From Spirochaetaceae bacterium (GTDB taxonomy: Bacteria; Spirochaetota; Spirochaetia; Treponematales; Breznakiellaceae), in NCBI GenBank assembly GCA_031275595.1, contig JAISOO010000096.1:1-5131 (forward strand): a stretch of DNA of 5,131 nt, read 5' to 3'. Below, one piece after another: positions 1-5,066 of this stretch (positions within the stretch are counted from its first letter, which is position 1; every line of letters starts with the position of its first letter). A model generated the notes under the pieces. It did not search any database and had not been told where the DNA came from. It worked only from the letters and a program-made list of their open reading frames with translations. A program made the translations under genes and the position numbers.

Positions 1-1
1 A

Positions 2-187
2 AAGGCCGCCTGTTCCGCCGGAGCGGTTTTAGGCGCCCTGGGTTTTGCCTGCGAGGGGGGATTAGACCCGGGGGAGCTCATCGCCTATGGTACCAGCGCC
101 GACCTCATGGGCCGGGACAGTTCAGCGCCCCCGGATTCTTTTGTGGGATATGCCGCCATCGCGTGGCGCATACCCCGTGTCCCCTAA
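2..187 (+). CDS. C-terminal fragment of a Memo-like (AmmeMemoRadiSam system protein B) protein
   Basis: This is the open 3' end of a gene that begins before the window: 61 codons in frame 2, ending at TAA 185-187. The residues show an Ala/Gly-rich helix (about 1-18), then ELIAYGTSAD (25-34) and DSFVGYAAIAWR (45-56). The pair 'YGTSxD ... S-VGYAA' close to the C-terminus is the pattern I know from the Memo / AmmeMemoRadiSam protein B family, which is structurally related to class III extradiol dioxygenases. The conserved Cys-Gly that normally precedes the final helix would lie just upstream of base 1, so active-site residues cannot be checked. The tail after GYAA is short (IAWRIPRVP), as expected for this family. 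The molecular reaction is not firmly established; in many prokaryotes the family is encoded with an AMMECR1 protein and a radical SAM protein. The next gene starts 75 bases downstream on the same strand with no obvious terminator, so read-through into hflK is possible. The family call is recognition from a short fragment. Confidence 0.68.
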   Translation, partial: KAACSAGAVLGALGFACEGGLDPGELIAYGTSADLMGRDSSAPPDSFVGYAAIAWRIPRVP

Positions 188-249
188 ACGCACCTGCTTT
201 GCCCCGCATCGTGCCGTATAGGTTTGTGATGATGAAATACGTTGAATTC

Positions 250-256
250 AAGGAGG
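250..256 (+). promoter_or_regulatory. Ribosome binding site of hflK
   Basis: AAGGAGG lies 6 bases before the ATG at 263. It fixes that ATG as the start and rules out the in-frame TTG at 242, which would add seven residues and place the Shine-Dalgarno inside the gene. Confidence 0.85.
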
Positions 257-262
257 TTTTTC

Positions 263-1237
263 ATGCAGAACGTTACCCCTTCGTTTTTATCGAAGTGGCT
301 TACCCCGGTGACGATGACCCTGGTTGTTATCGGGATTGTGGTGGTTATTCTTTTGGGGACGAGTGTTTATATCGTCGATCAGACGGAAGAAGCGGTCGTT
401 ACCCGGTTCGGCCGGTTTTATGCTATCAATGGGCCGGGGCTGCACGTTAAGCTGCCCTTCGGCATCGATCGCCACTACGTGGTGAACGTAAAAAACGTTC
501 AGACCGAGCAATTCGGGTTCCGTACCCTGACCAGCGGGGTTTCTTCCACCTATATGAACCAGACCAACGAATCCACCATGCTCACCGGAGACCTCAACAT
601 CATCGAAGTGGAGTGGATCATCCAGTACCGCATTGTGGACCCCAAGGCCTGGGTGTTTAACGTCATGGAGCGGACCGAAACCATCCAGGACGTATCCCGT
701 TCCGCCATCAATATGCAGGTGGGGGACCGGGCGATCATGGATATTATGGGCTCCGAGCGGAGCATTATTGAGGCGGAGGGGACGGAATTTATGAATGAAA
801 CCTTCCGCAACTACGGCCTGGGGATCGACGTTATCGCGGTAAAACTCCAAAACATCGATCCCCCCGCGGGGGTGCAGGATGCCTTCGACGACGTGAATAA
901 GGCGATCCAGGATATGAACCGGTTGATCAACGAAGGCCAGCAAGTCTATAACGAGGAGATCCCCAAGGCCAAGGGCGAGGCGGAGCGGCGCATCCAAGTA
1001 GCCCAGGGTTATGCCACGGAACGGGTCAACCAGGCTCACGGCGAGGTGGAACGGTTCAATTTGGTCTACAACGAGTACCGCCGGGCTCCGGAGGTTACCC
1101 GGCAGCGGCTTTATTATGAAATGATTGAAGAGATATTTAAGGAAGATACGGGTACCACCCTGGTTGACCGGAATCTGGATAATTTTCTTTCGTTAAAAAA
1201 TCTCAATTCCCCTGGCGGAAGCGCGGGAGGCCGGTAA
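263..1237 (+). CDS. hflK: HflK, SPFH/band-7 subunit of the FtsH-modulating HflKC complex
   Basis: Encodes 324 residues. Residues 1-16 are a short cytosolic N-terminus, 17-37 a single hydrophobic membrane helix, and the rest is an SPFH/band-7 domain expected outside the inner membrane. Visible family motifs are the start of the SPFH domain (VDQTEEAVVTRFGR, 38-51), GPGLHVKLPF (57-66), LTGDLNIIEVEWIIQYRI (107-124) and the HflK signature QNIDPPAGVQDAFDDVNKA (196-214). A charged, Ala-rich coiled coil follows (about 230-270, EIPKAKGEAERRIQVAQGYA). In E. coli, HflK and HflC form a large periplasmic assembly around FtsH hexamers and restrain degradation of membrane proteins; the same role is inferred here. 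The E. coli protein has about 419 residues with a long Gly-rich cytosolic N-terminus, which is absent here. The stop codon overlaps the hflC start by one base, indicating translational coupling. HflK rather than HflC is chosen from the QNIDPP...AFDDVNKA motif and from gene order. ftsH is not in the window. Confidence 0.92.
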   Translation: MQNVTPSFLSKWLTPVTMTLVVIGIVVVILLGTSVYIVDQTEEAVVTRFGRFYAINGPGLHVKLPFGIDRHYVVNVKNVQTEQFGFRTLTSGVSSTYMNQTNESTMLTGDLNIIEVEWIIQYRIVDPKAWVFNVMERTETIQDVSRSAINMQVGDRAIMDIMGSERSIIEAEGTEFMNETFRNYGLGIDVIAVKLQNIDPPAGVQDAFDDVNKAIQDMNRLINEGQQVYNEEIPKAKGEAERRIQVAQGYATERVNQAHGEVERFNLVYNEYRRAPEVTRQRLYYEMIEEIFKEDTGTTLVDRNLDNFLSLKNLNSPGGSAGGR

Positions 1238-2220
1238 TGAAAAAACTCGTCACGGCAATGGTGGTTATCGTTGTAATTATCATCGGTATCCTGGTAGCCG
1301 GACCCTTCTATGTTATTGATGAGGGTGAACAGGCGGTGATTGTCCAAATGGGAAAACTGGTGGATGTGGTGACCGACGCGGGGTTCCATTTAAAAATGCC
1401 CTTTATTGAAGAGGTGGTCCGGTATCCCAAACGGATCATGGCCTGGAACGGGGAACAAAAGAGTATGCCCACCCGGGAAAAGCAGTACATCTGGGTGGAT
1501 ATCACCGCCCGGTGGAGGATATCGGATCCCAAGAAATTCTACGAGTCCATATCCACCGTGGGGGCGGCCTACTCCAAGCTGGCGGAAATTATCGATTCCG
1601 AAGTGCGGACCGTGATAGCGGAAAACTACCTTCGGGAAACGGTACGGAATTCCAACATCATCATGGAACGGAGCGGAACCGCGGACGCCCTGGGGATAGG
1701 GGTGGAACTCGATCCGGAGCTCATCACCGATTCGATCCAGCCCGATACCACCTATGAGCCTATTCAAAAGGGCCGGCGGCAGCTGGCGGAGGAGATCCTG
1801 TCCCGGTCCCGGCGGATGGTTCCCGAATACGGTATCGAGCTTATCGACGTGGTGGCCCGGCAGATCCGCTATTCCGATGAGCTTACCCAGAGCGTGTATG
1901 CCCGGATGATCAAGGAGCGGAATCAGATCGCCCAGGCCTTCCGGTCCGAGGGGGAGGGGAAAAAGGCGGGCTGGCTGGGACGTATGGACAACGAGCGGCG
2001 GTCCGTCCTTTCCGCGGCCTACGAAAAGGCCGAAGCCATCCGGGGAGCGGCGGACGCCGAGGCATCCCGGATCTATGCGGAGGCCTACAATCAGGATCGG
2101 AACTTCTTCGATTTCTGGCGGGCGGTGGAATCCTACCGCACGACCATACCGAAGTTTGAAAAAACCCTTTCCACCGATATGGACTATTTCAAATATCTCT
2201 ATTCGCCCCAGGGGAGATAA
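1237..2220 (+). CDS. hflC: HflC, SPFH/band-7 partner of HflK
   Basis: Encodes 327 residues, close to the roughly 334 of E. coli HflC. After MKK comes a membrane helix (about 4-24), then the SPFH domain opening with FYVIDEGEQAVIVQMGK (24-40) and DAGFHLKMPF (47-56). The distal part carries the HflC pattern: a region beginning YARMIKERNQIAQAFRSEGE (221-240), then a basic/acidic coiled coil, AEAIRGAADAEASRIYAEAY (265-284), and FFDFWRAVESYR (290-301), equivalent to the 'DAEA...AxA...D..F..F.RSL.AY' tail of the family. With HflK it should form the extracytoplasmic complex that modulates the FtsH protease. The ATG shares its A with the hflK TAA, and GGGAGG (1225-1230) sits 6 bases upstream, so the start is secure and expression is coupled to hflK. 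All expected regions are present and no frameshift is seen. Confidence 0.92.
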   Translation: MKKLVTAMVVIVVIIIGILVAGPFYVIDEGEQAVIVQMGKLVDVVTDAGFHLKMPFIEEVVRYPKRIMAWNGEQKSMPTREKQYIWVDITARWRISDPKKFYESISTVGAAYSKLAEIIDSEVRTVIAENYLRETVRNSNIIMERSGTADALGIGVELDPELITDSIQPDTTYEPIQKGRRQLAEEILSRSRRMVPEYGIELIDVVARQIRYSDELTQSVYARMIKERNQIAQAFRSEGEGKKAGWLGRMDNERRSVLSAAYEKAEAIRGAADAEASRIYAEAYNQDRNFFDFWRAVESYRTTIPKFEKTLSTDMDYFKYLYSPQGR

Positions 2221-2241
2221 ATCCCGGATACAGCCTGGCAT

Positions 2242-2247
2242 AAGGAG
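2242..2247 (+). promoter_or_regulatory. Ribosome binding site selecting a GTG start
   Basis: AAGGAG, 7 bases before GTG at 2255. It decides the start of the third gene: the frame is open back to 2075 inside hflC, but no in-frame start there has a comparable site, and the upstream stretch is read out of frame from hflC. Confidence 0.8.
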
Positions 2248-2254
2248 CATAAAA

Positions 2255-3712
2255 GTGAAGGACCTTGGGATCATACATCTCGAAGTTGAAGGCACCGGCG
2301 TTTTGGGGTTTGATACGGGCCTTAACGCCCAGGCTTTTGCCCAGGCGAAAATGGCCCAGTTTATTACCCAGCGGGGGTATATCGTCAGCCCCGGGGGAGG
2401 GGTTGCGCCATGGAAGCCCGAAGGGGTCATCGAACGGGAAGGAACCATGGTCATCTGGGGCCCTGATTTTGACGGGGAAAGACTGGATGAACTCGTTTGC
2501 GATACGGCACAAAAAGAAAAAGCCCTGGATGCCCTGCGGTTTTGGATTAAAGGACGGCTTCTTTTGGAGAACCAGGAGAACCCTCCCTTCCCGTGGCCCG
2601 CGGGCGCCCTCGCGGCCGCCTCCGGAGACGGGACCATGCTTTTCCCGCCGGAACGGATCCAGCGGCGGATCCTGGAAGCGGCGGGGGATGACGCCTGGCT
2701 TGCGGGCGCGGCACGTTGGGTACATCCGGACCTCACCGGGGGGGAGGCGGCGGCCTACGCCGGGGCGGCCATGTTGTACCGGATATTCTGCGGGACCGGG
2801 GCTTTTCAAAACCCGGATATTGACGTGGTCCGTCAGGATATGCGGGAGGGGGTTTTTATTCCTGCCCGGCTCTTGGCCCCGGGCTTGGACGGGGACCTGG
2901 CCCGGCTTTTGGACGAGACCCTGGCCCCGGTCAGCTCTTTTTCCCGGAACGGAACCAAACGTCCCGGGCTGGCATCCCTTGAGCAGGCCTTAGGCGCTCC
3001 CGGTTCAAGGGGAAGCGCGTCCTATATCCGGAAACTTACCCCGGAAGAAGGGGTAAAGCTCCATAATGAATTGGAACAGTTCCAGAAAAAGAAGGACGTA
3101 ACGGTAAAAACCAAACGGTTCCTGGTGAGAAATACCGCCATCATCACCGGCTGCCTTATCGCGTTAGTTGCGGTGGTTCTTTCCGCGGGGAGCATCCTCT
3201 CGGGGAGGGCCAATATGCCCACTACCCGAGGGATGAGTCCCCGGGTAGTGGTTGAAACCTATTACGGCGCCTTTGGCTCCCTGGATCATACCCTGATGGA
3301 GGCCTGTGTTACCAACAAGGCGGGCAAAGACGATATTGCCATGATAAGCAACCTCTTTGTGATGAGCCGGGTCCGGATGGCCTATGAGATGAACAATCCC
3401 GTGATATCCGCCCGGGAATGGCTTGATGCCGGGGGGCTTCCCACGGATCAGACCGTGGTGGGGATTACCGGTATGGACCTCACGGAATTGGATGCGGATC
3501 CGGAAGACGGGGAAGTAAGTTTCCGGGCATCCTATACCCTCTGGCTGCCCGGCGAATCCCCCGAAATACCGGAACCGGCCGAACCGGCTTCCGGGGATAT
3601 TAAAGCCCTTCCCCAGGGCATTTGCTACCGGGACGAAATACGCCTGGTATTGCGGAAGGGGCTTTGGCACATCGGATCAATCCGGCGGGAAACCCTGGGT
3701 TCAGGGTCTTGA
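2255..3712 (+). CDS. Membrane protein of unknown function: pseudokinase-like cytosolic region, one TM helix, NTF2-like outer domain
   Basis: Encodes 485 residues from a GTG start. I do not recognise a named gene. Seen in the sequence: a soluble N-terminal region (1-285), a strongly hydrophobic helix (about 294-315) preceded by KTKRFLVR, which predicts N-inside/C-outside topology, and an outer domain (about 327-480). Residues 157-247 read like the C-lobe of a Ser/Thr kinase: HPDLTGGEAAAYAGAAMLYRI (157-177), G-x-G-A-F (180-184), DMREGVFIPARLLAPGLDGD (195-214), LARLLDETL (215-223), then RPGLASLEQAL (236-246). GDGTMLFPP (124-132) could match the DFG region. I see no glycine loop with catalytic Lys, no HRD and no DFG, so an active kinase is unlikely. 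The outer part opens SPRVVVETYYGAFGSLDHTLMEA (328-350) and closes IRLVLRKGLWHIGSIRRE (462-479), the helix-then-sheet layout of NTF2-like domains. It follows hflC by 34 bases on the same strand, so co-transcription is likely and a role at the HflKC membrane complex is inferred. A lineage-specific conserved hypothetical protein is the safe label. Confidence 0.88.
   Translation: MKDLGIIHLEVEGTGVLGFDTGLNAQAFAQAKMAQFITQRGYIVSPGGGVAPWKPEGVIEREGTMVIWGPDFDGERLDELVCDTAQKEKALDALRFWIKGRLLLENQENPPFPWPAGALAAASGDGTMLFPPERIQRRILEAAGDDAWLAGAARWVHPDLTGGEAAAYAGAAMLYRIFCGTGAFQNPDIDVVRQDMREGVFIPARLLAPGLDGDLARLLDETLAPVSSFSRNGTKRPGLASLEQALGAPGSRGSASYIRKLTPEEGVKLHNELEQFQKKKDVTVKTKRFLVRNTAIITGCLIALVAVVLSAGSILSGRANMPTTRGMSPRVVVETYYGAFGSLDHTLMEACVTNKAGKDDIAMISNLFVMSRVRMAYEMNNPVISAREWLDAGGLPTDQTVVGITGMDLTELDADPEDGEVSFRASYTLWLPGESPEIPEPAEPASGDIKALPQGICYRDEIRLVLRKGLWHIGSIRRETLGSGS
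3219..3251 (+). repeat. Intragenic inverted repeat (strong hairpin) at the TM/outer-domain junction
   Basis: CCACTACCCG (3219-3228) and CGGGTAGTGG (3242-3251) are perfect reverse complements. Inside them GGGA (3230-3233) pairs with TCCC (3238-3241) around loop TGAG, leaving one bulged A at 3229. Total 14 base pairs within 33 bases. It lies in codons of about residues 322-332, the linker between the transmembrane helix and the outer domain. There is no T-run after it, so it is not an intrinsic terminator. Function unknown; it may slow translation or be incidental to GC-rich coding. Confidence 0.7.
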
Positions 3713-3724
3713 AAAACCTTCCGC

Positions 3725-4747
3725 TTACAACGGCTTCCCCGCCAGAACCTCCCGGTAGTCCTGATAATTCCTTTGTAAAAGTGCGGGGGTATCCAGGCCG
3801 TAGGGGCATTTGGCGGCGCATTGGCCGCAGTGAATACAATCCTCAACCTTTTTCATCATCTCCTTGCCCCGCTCCGACAGCAGCATCTCCAGGGGCGCGC
3901 GCCTGAGCAGGAGGGAAGCGCGGGCGCACATATTGATCTCGATTCCCCGGGGACAGGGCATACAGTATCCGCAACCCCGGCAAAAAGCACCCCGCAACTC
4001 CGCCCGATCCCGTTCGATAGCGGACTGCATGTTTTCGGTCAGTACCGGCGGTTTTTTTATATACGAGATAAATTCGTCCAGTTCCTTTTCCCGCTGAATA
4101 CCCCAGATGGGAATAAGGTTTTCAAAACCGGCCGCCCACGCATAGGCCGCCGCGGAATTGGTGATAAGCCCCCCGGCAAGGGCCTTCATGGCGATAAAGC
4201 CCATGCCCTTTTCCGTGCAGGCGGCAACCAGGGCACGGTCTTTTTCAGCGCTCAGATAACTCAGGGGAAACTGGAGGGTATCGTAGAGCCCCGATGCTAT
4301 CGCTTCCCCCGCGATATGGAGGCGGTGGTTCGTAATACCGATAAAACGGATTTTTCCCTGCTTTTTTGCCTGCGCCATGGCGTCGTAGAGCCCGCTGGGA
4401 TCTCCCGGCTTTGGGCAGAAGGGGGGATTGTGAAACTGGTACAGATCGATATGATCGGTTTTTAACATACCCAGGCTGGTTTCCAAATCCTTCCAAAATT
4501 GTTCCGCCTTTCCGGCGGGGGTCTTGGTGGCAATAAAGATGTTTTCCCGTTCCCCCGCAAAGGCTTTCCCTAACTTCTCCTCGCTGTCGGTATAGCCCCG
4601 GGCGGTATCATAAAAGTCTATGCCGCCGTGATAGGCCTTCCGCAGGAGGGACACAGCCTCGCCGGCAGGTATTCTTTGTATGGGTAACGCGCCGAAACCG
4701 TTTTGTTCCACCCGCGCTCCGGTTTTCCCGATCCTTATGTGTGCCAT
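3725..4747 (-). CDS. Aldo/keto reductase with C-terminal double 4Fe-4S cluster domain (COG1453 type)
   Basis: Encodes 340 residues. Residues 1-220 form an NAD(P)H-dependent aldo/keto reductase TIM barrel. The catalytic tetrad is visible as D47 (FYDTARGY), Y52, K75 (FIATKTP) and H106 (LYQFHNPP). Further family signatures are KQGKIRFIGITNH (129-141), MGFIAMKALAGG (182-193) and IPIWGIQREKELDE (212-225). The C-terminus carries two cysteine motifs: C256-x2-C259-x2-C262-x2-C265-P, and C304-x2-C307-x2-C310-x3-C314-P, typical of ferredoxin-like 4Fe-4S sites. A further Cys is at 274. This fusion is known in bacteria as a predicted oxidoreductase; the substrate is not established, and the clusters suggest electron transfer coupled to the barrel. 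It is cytosolic, with no signal peptide. The ATG at 4747 is supported by AAGGAG at 4756-4761, 8 bases upstream on the minus strand. It converges on the preceding gene with 12 bases between stop codons. It has its own promoter just upstream, with a possible regulatory dyad. Confidence 0.92.
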   Translation of the reverse strand: MAHIRIGKTGARVEQNGFGALPIQRIPAGEAVSLLRKAYHGGIDFYDTARGYTDSEEKLGKAFAGERENIFIATKTPAGKAEQFWKDLETSLGMLKTDHIDLYQFHNPPFCPKPGDPSGLYDAMAQAKKQGKIRFIGITNHRLHIAGEAIASGLYDTLQFPLSYLSAEKDRALVAACTEKGMGFIAMKALAGGLITNSAAAYAWAAGFENLIPIWGIQREKELDEFISYIKKPPVLTENMQSAIERDRAELRGAFCRGCGYCMPCPRGIEINMCARASLLLRRAPLEMLLSERGKEMMKKVEDCIHCGQCAAKCPYGLDTPALLQRNYQDYREVLAGKPL

Positions 4748-4755
4748 GACAGACG

Positions 4756-4761
4756 CTCCTT
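4756..4761 (-). promoter_or_regulatory. Ribosome binding site of the aldo/keto reductase
   Basis: The minus strand reads AAGGAG, 8 bases before the ATG at 4747. This supports that start; the upstream sequence in the same frame shows no alternative with such a site. Confidence 0.8.
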
Positions 4762-4779
4762 TCCTTTCCCTTTTCCGTA

Positions 4780-4810
4780 ACTATAGCCCCTAAGGTTAGG
4801 ATTACGTCAA
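4780..4810 (-). promoter_or_regulatory. Candidate sigma-70 promoter with 19-base spacer and central dyad (MerR-like layout)
   Basis: Read on the minus strand: TTGACG (4810-4805) is 5/6 to the -35 consensus and TATAGT (4785-4780) is 5/6 to the -10 consensus, separated by 19 bases. Inside the spacer is CCTAA-CC-TTAGG (4789-4800 on the plus strand as CCTAA-GG-TTAGG), centred within half a base of the spacer middle. An over-long spacer with a central dyad is the known arrangement of promoters activated by MerR-family regulators through DNA distortion. Transcription would start near 4773, leaving a leader of about 25 bases before the reductase. The promoter itself is fairly well supported; the regulator type is inference, and no regulator gene is in the window. 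Confidence 0.55.
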
Positions 4811-4866
4811 GCCAAAAAAGGGGGATTGGGTGGAATAGGGCTGCGGTTTTCATCCCGATAGGGTTG

Positions 4867-4903
4867 AGCCTTTCCCAAAACCCGGTTGGTTTTGGGAAAG
4901 GCT
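4867..4903. repeat. Hairpin 1: 16-base-pair perfect stem
   Basis: The arms AGCCTTTCCCAAAACC (4867-4882) and GGTTTTGGGAAAGGCT (4888-4903) are exact reverse complements around a 5-base loop CGGTT. No T-run follows on either strand, so it is not a classic terminator. It forms the left part of the palindromic element. Confidence 0.9.
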
Positions 4904-4906
4904 TCC

Positions 4907-4934
4907 GAAAAAGCGGCCTAAAGCCCACTTTTTC
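4907..4934. repeat. Central imperfect hairpin of the palindromic element
   Basis: GAAAAAG (4907-4913) pairs with CTTTTTC (4928-4934), and GGC (4915-4917) with GCC (4923-4925), around loop CTAAA with a small internal loop between the two stems. It lies between hairpins 1 and 2, making three consecutive foldable units. Confidence 0.6.
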
Positions 4935-4950
4935 CAATAAATCTAAGGTT

Positions 4951-4981
4951 GCTTTCCCAAAAACTGAAGTTTTGGGAAAGC
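4951..4981. repeat. Hairpin 2: 12-base-pair perfect stem sharing the hairpin 1 core
   Basis: GCTTTCCCAAAA (4951-4962) and TTTTGGGAAAGC (4970-4981) are exact reverse complements around ACTGAAG. An extra C-G pair closing a TGAA loop is possible if A4963 bulges. The stem core is the same as in hairpin 1. No T-run follows on either strand. Confidence 0.9.
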
Positions 4982-4989
4982 CTCGGTTG

Positions 4990-5007
4990 TTTCAAAATTG
5001 AAATTTT
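4990..5007. repeat. Small A/T dyad, possible operator or hairpin
   Basis: TTTCAA (4990-4995) and TTGAAA (4998-5003) form a 6+6 dyad with a 2-base centre. Alternatively AAAAT (4994-4998) pairs with ATTTT (5003-5007) around a TGAA loop. It overlaps the candidate -35 box of the downstream plus-strand gene, so it could be an operator. The evidence is only the symmetry. Confidence 0.4.
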
Positions 5008-5027
5008 CAGGCAGTCCCCGGCATAAC
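4998..5027 (+). promoter_or_regulatory. Weak candidate promoter for the gene at 5067
   Basis: TTGAAA (4998-5003, 5/6 to the -35 consensus) and CATAAC (5022-5027, 4/6 to the -10 consensus) are 18 bases apart. A start near 5034 would leave a leader of about 33 bases. The -10 candidate is flanked by two CCCCGG copies (5016-5021, 5029-5034). The -10 match is modest, so this is tentative. Confidence 0.3.
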
Positions 5028-5066
5028 GCCCCGGACCGATTGCAGAGACCCGCCCATAAGGATACC

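Larger units (their letters stand above)
4866..4984. repeat. Palindromic MITE/REP-like element with near-perfect terminal inverted repeats
   Basis: The left end GAGCCTTTCCCAAAAC (4866-4881) and the reverse complement of the right end (4969-4984) match at 15 of 16 positions. Each end is also half of its own hairpin, so the core CTTTCCCAAAA occurs four times, two in each orientation. GGTT lies directly outside both ends (4862-4865 and 4985-4988) and could be a 4-base target duplication. At 119 bases with no coding capacity it resembles a miniature inverted-repeat element or a REP/BIME-type intergenic repeat. Caution: GGTTG also precedes the internal hairpin (4947-4951) and occurs in the first loop (4884-4888), so the flanking repeats may be part of a repeated motif rather than insertion scars. 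Confidence 0.55.
4748..5066. other. Noncoding divergent intergenic region
   Basis: This 319-base stretch lies between the minus-strand reductase and the plus-strand gene starting at 5067. It holds the reductase ribosome binding site and promoter (4756-4810), a palindromic repeat element (4866-4984), a small A/T dyad (4990-5007) and a weak plus-strand promoter candidate. Bases 4811-4865 show nothing I can name beyond short G-runs. Frames open across it have no credible start with a ribosome binding site. Confidence 0.8.

Noticed and set aside
199..222. TTGCCC and TATAGG as a promoter for hflK
   Set aside because: The spacing between the boxes is only 12 bases, and the hexamer 17 bases upstream of TATAGG does not resemble a -35 box. 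hflK may be transcribed from upstream.
163..450. A 95-codon plus-strand open frame overlapping the end of the Memo-like gene and the start of hflK
   Set aside because: It is out of frame with both supported genes, starts at a GTG with no ribosome binding site, and has no recognisable content.
287..1039. A 250-codon minus-strand open frame opposite hflK
   Set aside because: It is the shadow of hflK, with low-complexity composition and no ribosome binding site or family motif.
1390..2736. A 448-codon open frame on the minus strand opposite hflC and the next gene
   Set aside because: It lies antisense to two well-supported genes, is rich in Pro/Gly/His/Arg as expected from the complement of GC-rich codons, and shows no recognisable motif.
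3692..3707. A 6-base-pair hairpin near the end of the 2255-3712 gene as an intrinsic terminator
   Set aside because: The stem is short, lies before the stop codon, and is not followed by a T-run on either strand.
3821..4465. A 214-codon plus-strand open frame opposite the aldo/keto reductase
   Set aside because: The minus-strand reductase has an intact catalytic tetrad and Fe-S motifs; this frame is its complement and shows no domain.
4608..4937. A 109-codon minus-strand open frame running from the palindromic repeat into the reductase
   Set aside because: It starts at a TTG inside the hairpin region without a ribosome binding site and overlaps the reductase promoter and gene in another frame.
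4867..4981. The palindromic element as a CRISPR array or rho-independent terminator pair
   Set aside because: The copies are inverted rather than direct repeats with spacers, and no T-runs follow the strong stems. The location between divergent genes also argues against termination.
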